Positions 37,626-46,310 of a stretch of 63,941 nt of DNA are shown piece by piece; position 1 is the stretch's first letter; every line of letters starts with the position of its first letter. Source of the DNA: a bacterium (lineage in GTDB: Bacteria > Desulfobacterota > Desulfobulbia > Desulfobulbales > Desulfobulbaceae). Location: contig JAUNUN010000012.1 in NCBI GenBank assembly GCA_030538155.1, forward strand, positions 1 through 63,941. Reading direction: 5' to 3'. Below the pieces are notes generated by a model. That model was not told the origin of the DNA and made no database searches. It saw only the letters and a program-made list of their open reading frames with translations. The translations under genes were made by a program, and so were the position numbers.

Positions 37626-38108
37626 ATGTCCGACCAGTATAAAAAAACCTATCCTATCTCCTGGGAGCAGTTGCACCGCGATGCCAAGGCCCTGGCCTGG
37701 CGGCTTTTAAGCATAGAATACTTCAAGGGCATTATCGCCATCACCCGAGGCGGCTTGGTGCCGGCGGCCATTATCGCGCGCGAACTGGACATCCACCTGG
37801 TGGATACCATCTGCATTTCCAGTTATGACTGGCAAGATAAAAAGGGCGAGGCCGAGGTGCTCAAATCGGTGCAGGGCGACGGTCAGGGCTGGCTCCTGGT
37901 GGATGACCTGGTGGACACCGGCCGCACCGCCAAACTGGTGAAGCAACTGGTGCCCAAGGCCCACTTTGCCACCGTTTACGCCAAGCCTGCCGGACGGCCC
38001 TTGGTGGATACCTTTATCACCGAGGTAAGCCAGGATACCTGGATCCTCTTCCCCTGGGACAGCGAGTCCCGTTTTGTCCAGCCCCTTTCGGCGGCGGGCC
38101 AGCAATAG
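37626..38108 (+). CDS. gpt: Xanthine/guanine phosphoribosyltransferase
   Basis: 160 residues, very close in layout to E. coli Gpt: [45 protein letters not shown], the PRPP loop [14 protein letters not shown], and [15 protein letters not shown] ending in [10 protein letters not shown]. It converts xanthine, guanine or hypoxanthine with PRPP to nucleotides and can trap the bases at the membrane. ATG 37626 has GGGAGCG upstream. It lies between the permease and ATPase genes of a purine-type ABC transporter, coupling uptake to salvage. Confidence 0.93.
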   Translation: MSDQYKKTYPISWEQLHRDAKALAWRLLSIEYFKGIIAITRGGLVPAAIIARELDIHLVDTICISSYDWQDKKGEAEVLKSVQGDGQGWLLVDDLVDTGRTAKLVKQLVPKAHFATVYAKPAGRPLVDTFITEVSQDTWILFPWDSESRFVQPLSAAGQQ

Positions 38109-38125
38109 GTCTGCGCAAGACAACC

Positions 38126-39649
38126 ATGGCAAACGCAGCCCCCTTCATCCGCCTGGACCAGCTCTCCAAATCCTTCGGCAGGGTGCGGGCCAACCACAAC
38201 ATCAGCTTGGAGATCCGTCGGGGACAGATACTCGCCCTTCTGGGCGAAAACGGCGCAGGCAAATCCACCCTGATGTCGCTTCTGGCCGGGCAACTGCAGC
38301 CGGATAGCGGCCACATTTGTCTGAACGGCGAAGAGGTGGTGCTCAGCAGCACGGAGAAGGCGATCCACTGCGGCATCGGTATGGTCTACCAGCACTTCAA
38401 GCTGGTGGAGAACATGAGCGTGCTGGAAAACATCATCTTGGGCCAGAGCAAAAGCTTCTGGCTCAGGCGCGGCAAACTGGCGGCACAGGTGGCGGAGCTG
38501 GCCCTCAATTACGGCATAGACCTTGATCTTGATGCCCCCATCCGCAGCCTTTCCATGGGCGAAAAGCAGCAGGTGGAAATCCTCAAACTGCTCTTCCGCA
38601 AAAGCGAGCTGCTCATCTTTGACGAGCCCACCGCCGTGCTCACCCCGACCGAGGCAGACCAACTCTTTGCCACCATGCGGGAGATGGCGGCCAAGGACAA
38701 GGCCATAGTCTTTATCAGCCACAAGCTGGAGGAAGTGCTCGCCATTGCCGATGAGATCGCCATCCTCAAACAGGGCGAGATTATCGATCAACTCAAGCCC
38801 AGTGCGAACCTCTCGCCTGCGGAACTGGCCCGGCGCATGGTGGGCCGGCCGGTACTTTTGCAGGTGCAGCGCCGGGAACTTGAAACCCGGCAGACCGTGC
38901 TCAAGGTGCAGGGTCTGAGCGGTGACGGCCTGGAGGATGTGGAATTGGAACTGCGCCAGGGCGAGTTGCTCAGCCTGGTAGGCGTGGCGGGCAATGGCCA
39001 GAAGGCCCTGGTGGAAACCATCTGCGGCCTGCGTGAGCCCAAGACAGGCACGGTGCGTATCCTGGGCCGGGACTGGCAGGATTTTTTCGCGACCCGGCAC
39101 AGCGAAACCGGGCTCAGCTATATCCCGGAAGACCGGCAGGGCCTGGCCACCTGCCGGGGCCTGGATCTGCTCGACAATTTTCTCCTCACCACCCGCCACG
39201 GCTTCAGCCGGGGCCCTTGGCTCAGCAAACAGGCGGCCGGAGAAAAGCTGGAAAAACTTATGCAGGATTTCAACATCCGCCCGCCCGACATGAGCCTGGC
39301 CGCCTGGCAGCTCTCCGGCGGCAACCTGCAAAAACTGGTGCTGGCCCGGGAGTTCTACCGCAAACCGAAGTTGATCGTGGCGGAGCAGCCCACCCAGGGG
39401 CTCGATATTGCGGCTGCGGAAGAAGTGTGGCGGCTCCTCTTAAAGGCCAGGGAAGAGGCCGGAATTCTCCTGGTGACCGGCGATCTGACCGAGGCCCTGG
39501 CCCTGTCTGACCGCATCGGCGTTATGTTCAAGGGCCGCTTGACGGCGCTCATGCAAAGAAGCGATCAGGCCGCGATCAATCGTATTCCACAACTGATGGC
39601 CGGCTTGAGCACAGAAGATGAACCAATCCATGAAGAGGTGATGCAATGA
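38126..39649 (+). CDS. BMP-type ABC transporter ATP-binding protein
   Basis: 507 residues with two ABC domains, like YufO/NupA. The first is intact: Walker A GENGAGKSTLMSLL, signature LSMGEKQQVEILKLL, Walker B LLIFDEPTAVLTP. The second has the usual altered Walker A (VGVAGNGQKALVE) and signature QLSGGNLQKLVLARE. It powers the purine/nucleoside importer encoded just upstream. The stop overlaps the carbonic anhydrase-like gene. Confidence 0.92.
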   Translation: MANAAPFIRLDQLSKSFGRVRANHNISLEIRRGQILALLGENGAGKSTLMSLLAGQLQPDSGHICLNGEEVVLSSTEKAIHCGIGMVYQHFKLVENMSVLENIILGQSKSFWLRRGKLAAQVAELALNYGIDLDLDAPIRSLSMGEKQQVEILKLLFRKSELLIFDEPTAVLTPTEADQLFATMREMAAKDKAIVFISHKLEEVLAIADEIAILKQGEIIDQLKPSANLSPAELARRMVGRPVLLQVQRRELETRQTVLKVQGLSGDGLEDVELELRQGELLSLVGVAGNGQKALVETICGLREPKTGTVRILGRDWQDFFATRHSETGLSYIPEDRQGLATCRGLDLLDNFLLTTRHGFSRGPWLSKQAAGEKLEKLMQDFNIRPPDMSLAAWQLSGGNLQKLVLAREFYRKPKLIVAEQPTQGLDIAAAEEVWRLLLKAREEAGILLVTGDLTEALALSDRIGVMFKGRLTALMQRSDQAAINRIPQLMAGLSTEDEPIHEEVMQ

Positions 39650-40200
39650 TACTGCCCTACAGAGACTATCAACCCCAGGTGGGTAAAGGAGGTTGGGTGG
39701 CCCCCAACGCCACCCTGATCGGCGACGCGATTTTGGGTGAGGATGTTTCCCTGTGGTTTGGCGTGGTGGTGCGCGGCGATGTGCACCGCATCCGTATCGG
39801 CAGCCGTACCAATATCCAGGATCAGTGTATTCTGCACATCACCCAGCATGAGGGCAAGGAGCGCAGCGACCAGGACGGCCACCCCACCATTATCGGCTCG
39901 GAGGTGACGGTGGGCCACCGGGTAATCCTGCACGGCTGCACCGTGGGCGACCTCTGCCTGATCGGCATGGGCGCGATCCTGCTCGACGGTGCGGTCATCG
40001 GCAGGGAATCCATTGTGGCGGCAGGTTCGGTGGTGACCGGCGGCAAGGTCTTTCCGCCGCGCTCGCTCATCATGGGTGCGCCCGCCAAGGTGGTGCGCGA
40101 AATCAGCGACCAGCAGGTGGAAGAGTTCCGCGCCTCCTGGCAGCGTTATGTGGCCCTGAAAAACGAGTATATGCGGGCCAAGGTCGGGGATTGCTTTTAG
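39646..40200 (+). CDS. Gamma-carbonic anhydrase-family hexapeptide-repeat protein
   Basis: 184 residues with a left-handed beta-helix. Start pattern QPQVGKGGWVAPNATLIGDA, VVVRGDVHRIRIGSRTNIQD and the metal-site histidines in QCILHITQHEG, VTVGHRVILHGCTVGD define the gamma-class/YrdA family, typically a trimer binding Zn or Fe. Carbonic anhydrase activity is not assured. Its ATG overlaps the ABC ATPase stop, so it is co-translated, though a functional link with purine transport is unclear. Confidence 0.92.
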   Translation: MILPYRDYQPQVGKGGWVAPNATLIGDAILGEDVSLWFGVVVRGDVHRIRIGSRTNIQDQCILHITQHEGKERSDQDGHPTIIGSEVTVGHRVILHGCTVGDLCLIGMGAILLDGAVIGRESIVAAGSVVTGGKVFPPRSLIMGAPAKVVREISDQQVEEFRASWQRYVALKNEYMRAKVGDCF

Positions 40201-40259
40201 AATGGGCTGGGAGCCGATATGCTTTGGCTTGCACTTCAATTTTCCTCGCCGTGAATTTT

Positions 40260-40291
40260 GATCGTTCCCATGCTGGAGCGTGGGAACGATC
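40260..40291. repeat. REP-type palindrome
   Basis: GATCGTTCCCA (40260-40270) pairs perfectly with TGGGAACGATC (40281-40291) around a GC-rich centre containing GCTGGAGC. Such CGTTCCCACGCTC-type palindromes are common intergenic repeats in proteobacterial genomes. Confidence 0.75.
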
Positions 40292-40307
40292 CGATTTATT
40301 CATTTCC

Positions 40308-40379
40308 GTATCAATGCCCTATCTGTGCCGGCTTTGCCTCGCCTCCTTGATATTTTCCGTTGATATGAAAATGGAATTA
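40308..40379 (-). repeat. Dispersed palindromic element, copy F (internal deletion)
   Basis: On the minus strand it reads AATTCCATTTTCATATCAAC, then ATATCAAGGAGGCGAGGCAA, then GCCGGCACAGATAGGGCATT. The inner loop present in copy B is missing. The 13-base direct repeat TTCATTTCCGTAT occurs at 40299-40311 and again at 40413-40425, flanking the copy. Confidence 0.65.
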
Positions 40380-40449
40380 AAGCAGCATAGACGACAAGTT
40401 AAACCCCATTTGTTCATTTCCGTATGCGGCCTGGTTCCTCTGACTTCTC

Positions 40450-41928
40450 TCAATCAGACAAAGGTTCCAGGCCGCCACCAAGCGCCTGATACAAAGCCAC
40501 ACTGTTGACCAGCCGCCCGGCCTGGGCCGCAACCGTCCGAATGCGGATCTGCTGCGCCTGTTCCTGCGCGGTCAAAACCTCCAGGTAGCCGGCCGCACCC
40601 AACTCATATTGCCGCTCGATGGACCGCAGAGAGGCCAGGGCAGCGTTATCCGCACTTGCCAGCGCAGTCAGGGCCTGGGCATCGTTTTCCACTGCACGCA
40701 AAACATCGGCCACCTCCCGCAGGGCCTCCAGCACCACACTTTGATAGTTGGCCGCAGCGGCATCAAGGGCCGCCAGCGCGGCCCGCTTCTCAGCAGGCAG
40801 GCCAGGTTTGAGCAAAGGCTGGGTAAGCTGCCCAAGCAGGTTCCAGATCGTGGATGAGCCGCCAAAGAGAGCGCCGGTACTCAGGGCCTGGGAACCCAGA
40901 CCGGCACTCAGATTCACCTGGGGGTAGAGCCTGGCAATGGCCACGCCATAGTCTGCATTGGCCGCATGCAACAGAGCCTCGGCTGCCTGGATATCCGGGC
41001 GACGACGCGCCAGTTCCGAAGGAAGCACCAGCGGCAGTTCCGAGGGCAGGGTAAAATCAGAAAGGGTGAAAGCCGGTATTCCCCCTGCACCAGGGGCCCG
41101 GCCCGCCAGCACGGCCAAAAGATGCTCGCGCTGTTGCATCTGCTTGCGCAGGGCAGGCAAGTCGGCCCTGGTTTGTTCCAACTGGGCCTGCAGACTGAGC
41201 GTCTCATCGGCTGAGGCCTGACCGATACGCACCCGTTCATGGGCCAGACCGAGCTGTTCCTCCTGGGCACGCACCATGGCGGCACTCGCCTCCAACTGGG
41301 CCGCAAGGCGGGCACGGTCAATGGCTGCAAGGGCGATATTGCCGGCCAGATTCAACTGCGCGGCCTGCAGTTCAAAACTACGGTAATCGGCGCGCGCGGC
41401 CAAGGCCTCCAGACTACGCCGGTTCATGCCGGAGAGATCGAGGTTGTAGTGCAGGTCAAGGTCTGCCCAGTAGAGGCTGAATTCGCGCGCATCACCGCTC
41501 AAACCCTGGCCGGCCGGGCTCATACGCTGACGCTGGGCTCCCAGCCCGCCCTCTACCTGGGGATAGAGGCTTGATCCTGCCTGGGCTGCGGCCAGTTCCT
41601 CTGCCTGGCGCAGATTGGCCCTGGCAGCCGCAAGCGTGGGGCCGGCCTCAAAGGCCTGGCTGATCAAATTGTTCAGTGCAGGTGAGCCCAGGGTACGCCA
41701 CCACTGCGCCTTGATTCCCAAGCCTTCGACTAGGATCTGTTTTTCTCCGAACCGGGTGGGAGCAGTGCTGGTTTCTGTCGCCAATGTTTTTTCAGTATAG
41801 TTGCTCAGCCCAGGTGCGGCAGGGCGCTTAAAATCAGGCCCCACAGCGCAACCGGCCAGAAGCGCGGCCAAGAGAAGCAGGCCAAGAAAGGATCCGGCAG
41901 ACCCGGTACGACTATTCGCTGTGCTCAT
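40450..41928 (-). CDS. Outer-membrane efflux lipoprotein (NodT/TolC family)
   Basis: 492 residues. Signal peptide with lipobox LLAGC at about residue 27 (LLLAALLAGCAVGPDFKRP), so an outer-membrane lipoprotein. The body has two OEP repeats with long helices (AARANLRQAEELAAAQAG; RRPDIQAAEALLHAANADYG), as in NodT/OprM proteins. It forms the trimeric exit duct for the efflux pump encoded upstream on the same strand. Last gene of the tetR-led operon; overlaps the ATPase gene by four bases. Confidence 0.92.
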   Translation of the reverse strand: MSTANSRTGSAGSFLGLLLLAALLAGCAVGPDFKRPAAPGLSNYTEKTLATETSTAPTRFGEKQILVEGLGIKAQWWRTLGSPALNNLISQAFEAGPTLAAARANLRQAEELAAAQAGSSLYPQVEGGLGAQRQRMSPAGQGLSGDAREFSLYWADLDLHYNLDLSGMNRRSLEALAARADYRSFELQAAQLNLAGNIALAAIDRARLAAQLEASAAMVRAQEEQLGLAHERVRIGQASADETLSLQAQLEQTRADLPALRKQMQQREHLLAVLAGRAPGAGGIPAFTLSDFTLPSELPLVLPSELARRRPDIQAAEALLHAANADYGVAIARLYPQVNLSAGLGSQALSTGALFGGSSTIWNLLGQLTQPLLKPGLPAEKRAALAALDAAAANYQSVVLEALREVADVLRAVENDAQALTALASADNAALASLRSIERQYELGAAGYLEVLTAQEQAQQIRIRTVAAQAGRLVNSVALYQALGGGLEPLSD

Positions 41929-42635
41929 TGGAATTCCCTTCCCTCCCCTGCTTCCTCCTGGGTCACGCCGTCACGGATGTGATAGATGCGCTTGAAGGTG
42001 GGGATGATCTTTTCATCATGGGTGACCACGATAATAGCGGTCTGAAACTTGCGGGCCATGTCGTTCAAAATATGGATCACGATCAGGGCGCGCTCGGAAT
42101 CGAGCGGGGCAGTGGGTTCGTCGGCCAGGATCACCGGCGGCCGATTGACCAGACCACGCGCAATGGCCACCCGCTGCTGCTCGCCGCCCGAGAGTTGCGA
42201 AGGCATGGCCCGGGCCCGGTGCTGCACATCGAGCGCGGTGAGCAACTCCAGCGCCCGGGCGCGGGCTTCATGATTGCCCACCCCTGCCAGCATGGGTAAA
42301 AGGGCCACATTGTCGGTGACATCGAGAAAGGGAATCAGGTACGGCGATTGGAACACAAAGCCGATCTTGTCCCGCCGCAATGCGCTCAGGTCACGGACTT
42401 TCCAGCCCTCGTTGTAGATTTGTTCATCGCCCAGCCACATGCGCCCGGCAGTTGGATCCACCACCGCGCCCAGGCATTTGATGAGCGTACTCTTGCCTGA
42501 GCCTGACGGCCCTATCAGGCCGACCACCTCGCCGGGCGCGACGTGCATGTCCACATCTTTGAGGGCGTCCACGGCTGTGTCGCCCTTGCCGTAGCGCTTC
42601 TTCAGCCCCTCGATACGGATACCCTTGCCGCCCAT
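41925..42635 (-). CDS. ABC exporter ATP-binding protein (LolD/MacB/DevA-like)
   Basis: 236 residues, one ABC domain: Walker [16 protein letters not shown], signature [15 protein letters not shown], Walker [16 protein letters not shown]. It energises the FtsX-like permease whose gene ends one base before. I start it at the ATG at 42635 ([16 protein letters not shown]); the longer open frame upstream lies in the permease gene and is spurious. The tail after the ATPase core is short. Confidence 0.92.
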   Translation of the reverse strand: MGGKGIRIEGLKKRYGKGDTAVDALKDVDMHVAPGEVVGLIGPSGSGKSTLIKCLGAVVDPTAGRMWLGDEQIYNEGWKVRDLSALRRDKIGFVFQSPYLIPFLDVTDNVALLPMLAGVGNHEARARALELLTALDVQHRARAMPSQLSGGEQQRVAIARGLVNRPPVILADEPTAPLDSERALIVIHILNDMARKFQTAIIVVTHDEKIIPTFKRIYHIRDGVTQEEAGEGREFQ

Positions 42636-42636
42636 C

Positions 42637-43842
42637 TCAGCCTCCAATAGCTTCGGCCGGATCGACCTTGAGCGCCATGCGGATGGCAATGATGCTGGCC
42701 AGCATGCAGATGACCATGACTGCGGCAAAACCGGCAAAGGCATCAGAGGGCATGAGCAGGACATGCTTGGGGAAAAGCGGGGCTAAAAAGGTGGCAGTAA
42801 TCTTCCCGACCACAAAACCGATCATCCCCAAAGCCAGGGCCTGTTTCAAAATCATGCCCGCAATGGTGCGGCCGCGCGTACCGATGAGTTTCAGCACCGC
42901 AATCTCTCGTATCTTTTCCATAGTGAGCGTGTAGATGATGAAGGCCACGATGGCGGCGCTGACAATGGCCAGGATCATCATGAACATGCTGATCTGCTTG
43001 GCTGAAGTGGCAATCAGCTTGCCCACCAGGATCTCTTCCATCTGGTCTCTGGTGTAGACCGTCAAACGCTTCCAGCGTCGGATGGATTCGGCCACCTCGT
43101 CCGGCGCATGGCCGGGTTTCAGGGTGACCAGCACGGCATTGACATAGCTGTTGGTGCTCTGGGAGGCAATGACCGCATCCAGCAAACCCGGTACAGCGGG
43201 CCGGTTGAAGGCTGGGTTGGCCTCGGTGCGACGGCGGCTTTGCCAAATGGCGTCGTTGTCCTTGAGGAACTGCGCTTCCTGGGCATCCTTCAGCGGAATA
43301 AAGACCATGGGATCGCCGCTGGAGGAGACCATGCGCCGGGTCAGGCCGATAACCGTGTACTGATTCCGGCGGATTTTGAGGGTATCGCCAAGCTGGAAAC
43401 CGGTGGCCTGGTCGGCCACGGCCTCATAGTGGCCACGGGTAATCTGGCGGCCTGCAATGAGATAGGGCGGCCGGCCAGGGGTGGAGCCGAGCGCGCCCGG
43501 CACGATGCCGACCACCATGCTGCGCACATCCCGCTCGCCCTTGCGCACCTGCATGGTCAGGTAGGTAATATTGGCAGCCTCGGCCACCCCCGGCATGGCG
43601 CGGATGGCCCGATAGGTATCGTCGTTGATGCTGGACGATTCGGCATAGGGGCCTAACGTATCCTGCTGCACCACCCACAAATCGGCCCCGCTGTTGTCGA
43701 GCAGTGCCTTGCCGTCATCCACCATGCCCCGGTAGACCCCTGCCATCACCAGGGTAGCGCCGATGAGCAGCCCCAATCCAAAACCGGTGAAGATGAATTT
43801 TCCCCAAGAGTGGAGGATATCGCGGCCGGCCAGGCTGATCAT
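42637..43842 (-). CDS. FtsX-like ABC exporter permease (DevC/MacB type)
   Basis: 401 residues with four membrane segments: one at residues ~12-35 (FTGFGLGLLIGATLVMAGVY), a large periplasmic domain (~45-270), then three C-terminal segments (MFMMILAIVSAAIVAFIIYT; ALGMIGFVVGKITATFLAPL; AGFAAVMVICMLASIIAIRM). This is the topology of MacB/DevC transporters, which use a membrane fusion protein and TolC-type duct to expel substrates from the periplasm. The start overlaps the HlyD stop (ATGA). Confidence 0.9.
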   Translation of the reverse strand: MISLAGRDILHSWGKFIFTGFGLGLLIGATLVMAGVYRGMVDDGKALLDNSGADLWVVQQDTLGPYAESSSINDDTYRAIRAMPGVAEAANITYLTMQVRKGERDVRSMVVGIVPGALGSTPGRPPYLIAGRQITRGHYEAVADQATGFQLGDTLKIRRNQYTVIGLTRRMVSSSGDPMVFIPLKDAQEAQFLKDNDAIWQSRRRTEANPAFNRPAVPGLLDAVIASQSTNSYVNAVLVTLKPGHAPDEVAESIRRWKRLTVYTRDQMEEILVGKLIATSAKQISMFMMILAIVSAAIVAFIIYTLTMEKIREIAVLKLIGTRGRTIAGMILKQALALGMIGFVVGKITATFLAPLFPKHVLLMPSDAFAGFAAVMVICMLASIIAIRMALKVDPAEAIGG

Positions 43843-44990
43843 TTGGCCCCTCCGGCAATGCGGTCGACCACATGGATACGGCTCTTGCGGCTGAGCGCCT
43901 TTTCGCTGTGGCTCACCACCTGATCCCCGCTCTTGAGCCCATCGAGCACCTGGACAAAACCATCGAGGTCGGCGGCGCCGAGTCTGACCGGGGTAAAATG
44001 CAGTTCACCGTCCACAATCCGCCAGACGCCAACGGTGTTGCCTTCACGCCGCACCGCCGCATTGCTGATAAGCGGCATGGCCGCAAGGGTCGGCAAATCG
44101 ACCGTGACCTCAGCCAGTTCCCCCACAGGAGGCAGGGGCTCCGGTGTGGCCCTAAAGGCCACCTTGGCCAATAATTCCTCGGTCACTGCATCGGCCTTGG
44201 GTTCCACCCGCAGCACATGGCCGGGCAGGGCCTGAGCCCGGCGAGAACGCAGGACAACATGCGCCGGCAGTTCCCTAGTTAGTCCGCTTGCGCTGATCTG
44301 GTCAAAACGCACATTGATCCACAGGCTTGCGGGGTCAAACATCTCCACCACGGCCTGGCCGGCAACAATGGTCGTGCCGGGATCGGCATCCCGCAGGGTG
44401 ATGATGCCGCCTACCGGCGCAAGCAGGCGCAGGTTGCGGCGCTGCGCAACAAGCCCGTCCCGTTCGGCCTGGGCCCGTGCGAGTTCTTCCCGGGCCGCAG
44501 AGAAGGCGGCCTCGGCGATCTGCAGTTCCTGTCGCTTGGTGGTCAGGGTCTCCTCGCTGGCAGAACGCACGGCAAAGAGCTGTTCATAACGCCTGGCCTG
44601 GGTAGCAGCGTAGGTTTGCCGGGCCGATGCTTCCCGCAGGCCTGCCTTGGCCCGTTTGATAACCGCCTCCTGGGCCTGAATGCGGTCGTCGAGATCAACC
44701 GGATCCATTTCACCAAGCACCTGACCGGCCGGCACCCGGTCGCCCACATGCACGGTCAGCTCTTTGAGCCGCCCGGCAATGGTGGGCCCGATTTTGTAGG
44801 TGTAGCGCGCCTCCACCGTGCCGATTCCAAAGAGCGACGGGGTAAGTTCGCGCGATTCCACTGTGGCCACGGTTACTGCAACCGGAGCAAAGGGGCCGGA
44901 GCGCAGCCCCACATAGATGAACAGCGCCGCCAGTGGAATGATGACGGCAAAAAGCCCCAGAGTACGGCCCTGCACAGGCAATTTTTTCAT
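43839..44990 (-). CDS. HlyD-family membrane fusion protein
   Basis: 383 residues. One N-terminal membrane anchor (LFAVIIPLAALFIYVGL), biotinyl-lipoyl-like half motifs (GPTIAGRLKELTVHVGDRVP and LLAPVGGIITLRDADPG), a helical hairpin between them (~100-180) and a C-terminal barrel. It bridges the inner-membrane ABC permease and the NodT-type duct. Overlaps tetR at its start and the permease at its end by four bases each, giving strict co-translation. Confidence 0.92.
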   Translation of the reverse strand: MKKLPVQGRTLGLFAVIIPLAALFIYVGLRSGPFAPVAVTVATVESRELTPSLFGIGTVEARYTYKIGPTIAGRLKELTVHVGDRVPAGQVLGEMDPVDLDDRIQAQEAVIKRAKAGLREASARQTYAATQARRYEQLFAVRSASEETLTTKRQELQIAEAAFSAAREELARAQAERDGLVAQRRNLRLLAPVGGIITLRDADPGTTIVAGQAVVEMFDPASLWINVRFDQISASGLTRELPAHVVLRSRRAQALPGHVLRVEPKADAVTEELLAKVAFRATPEPLPPVGELAEVTVDLPTLAAMPLISNAAVRREGNTVGVWRIVDGELHFTPVRLGAADLDGFVQVLDGLKSGDQVVSHSEKALSRKSRIHVVDRIAGGAK

Positions 44991-45607
44991 GAGTCACTCC
45001 CGATGCCGCAACGGTACAAGACAATCAGGAGGGCGAATATGCGCTCTGCCTCCCTGCGCATGTCTGTCATATTCTCCACCAGAAGCGACCGGATCACCAG
45101 TCCCTGGATGGAGCCAAGAAATAGGGTCACTGCCGCTTCCTTGTCCAGAGAGGGTGAAATCTCGCCTGCTGCTTGGCCCTTCTCGATGAGACGGTGCAGG
45201 CGCTCCCTGTAGCGGCCAAGGACGCTCTGGGCCACACGCTTGGCCGGGGTGGTTTGCGCAAGCTGCAACTCGCCAAACATGATCCGGGGTACACCGGGGT
45301 GCTTGGCCACAAATTCGATGTGACTCATGAACATGGCCTCCATGGCCGCAAGTGGTGATTCAATCCCCCGGGCTGAGCGGTCGATTGCCGTCAGCAAACC
45401 CTCGGCCACCCAGTCCATCACTGCATGCCAGACGGCCTTCTTGCTGGAAAAGTGCCGATAGAGTACGCCCTGGGTCATGTGCATGCATTGAGCAATGGCC
45501 TCGGTGGTGATCTCGCCTGGGTTGTGCGAGCCTGCCAGTTCGACCACACTGGCAACAGTCAGTGCGCGACGGTTCTCGGTGGAGAGGTATTTGGGATAGC
45601 TTTGCAT
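44987..45607 (-). CDS. TetR-family repressor of the efflux operon
   Basis: 206 residues. N-terminal helix-turn-helix fits ITTEAIAQCMHMTQGVLYRH (residues ~33-52), followed by a helical ligand-binding domain. First gene of the tetR-hlyD-ftsX-ABC-nodT operon; a 22-bp palindrome overlapping the predicted -10 lies 14 bp upstream of its start, so it most likely represses its own operon until an effector binds. The effector is unknown. Confidence 0.92.
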   Translation of the reverse strand: MQSYPKYLSTENRRALTVASVVELAGSHNPGEITTEAIAQCMHMTQGVLYRHFSSKKAVWHAVMDWVAEGLLTAIDRSARGIESPLAAMEAMFMSHIEFVAKHPGVPRIMFGELQLAQTTPAKRVAQSVLGRYRERLHRLIEKGQAAGEISPSLDKEAAVTLFLGSIQGLVIRSLLVENMTDMRREAERIFALLIVLYRCGIGSDS

Positions 45608-45620
45608 GACACACCTGAAA

Positions 45621-45642
45621 AGATAGTAATTAGTTACTATCT
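45621..45642. promoter_or_regulatory. Probable TetR operator
   Basis: AGATAGTAA (45621-45629) and TTACTATCT (45634-45642) are perfect 9-base inverted arms separated by TTAG. The site lies just upstream of tetR and overlaps the predicted -10 box. Confidence 0.8.
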
Positions 45643-45657
45643 AATAGCGGCTGACAA
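45629..45657 (-). promoter_or_regulatory. Predicted promoter of tetR-efflux operon
   Basis: On the minus strand TTGTCA (45652-45657, 5/6 to the -35 consensus), a 17-bp spacer, and ACTAAT (45629-45634, 4/6 to the -10 consensus). The palindromic operator covers the -10. Confidence 0.5.
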
Positions 45658-45829
45658 AATACACAATACTTTTTTGGTCCTCTTAAGCGTCTTCTTGAAT
45701 TTTTATTGTGCAAGGGATGCTGACCCGGCAGATACAGTTTTCAGATAAAATCGGGCTCAGATTGTCCGTACAATCCAGGGAGGCATGTGTTGTAAGATAG
45801 CCTGAACAGGTCTTTTGCAGTTATCCTCC

Positions 45830-45910
45830 TGCCCAGATCAACGCAAACAGTATCAAGGAGCATTGGCTGGAGCCGACGCAGGCAGGGCCGTTACCATAAA
45901 AATAGAATTA
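45830..45910 (+). repeat. Dispersed palindromic element, copy E (degenerate)
   Basis: Left part CCAGATCAACGCAAACAG and AGTATCAAGGAG are recognisable, followed by a shortened interior (GGAGCCGACGCAGGCA) and a decayed right end (AAAATAGAATTAC). The remaining 45911-46217 stretch of the gap holds no gene that I can support; a minus-strand frame at 45891-46172 has no family features. Confidence 0.5.
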
Positions 45911-46217
45911 CATATTTGCTGCTTTTGCCGTTCAAGCAGGCGAGTACAACAGCGTACAGAAAACCACCCATTTTTGCTGTCCAGCAGCCTGCAAAACAAT
46001 CCAGGTTAGCTGTAAAAATATGCCGGCAACGCTTTCTCGGCCCGGTAAAATCGATCTCATCGTGCCCGGCAAACTCCCGCACTCTCGCATCAATCCTCGG
46101 AAAGGGCCAAATTCCGTCCGATTCTCCTGAAGCATTGCGGCGCTCCAGGTGGCTTGAACCGGTTTTCTGCACAGGCCTGCCGTACTACCGCTGCGGCCGG
46201 AACCTCAGGAAATCCCA

Positions 46218-46252
46218 CCTGACAGCGCTTAAAAAAACTGGTACCTGTCAGG
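46218..46252. repeat. CTGACAG-family inverted repeat, second copy
   Basis: CCTGACAG (46218-46225) pairs with CTGTCAGG (46245-46252); the loop contains AAAAAAACTGGTAC, close to the loop of the repeat at 352-384. It sits about 60 bp upstream of the ubiB-like gene. Confidence 0.5.
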
Positions 46253-46310
46253 CAATTTTCCGGCTGCCCAGCCGCATCCCAACCGCACCTCTGCCCCAAG
46301 GAGCACGTTC

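Noticed and set aside
45891..46172. 93-codon minus-strand frame in the tetR-ubiB gap
   Set aside because: No family features, overlaps a degenerate repeat, and lacks a convincing ribosome-binding site; possibly debris of an older gene.
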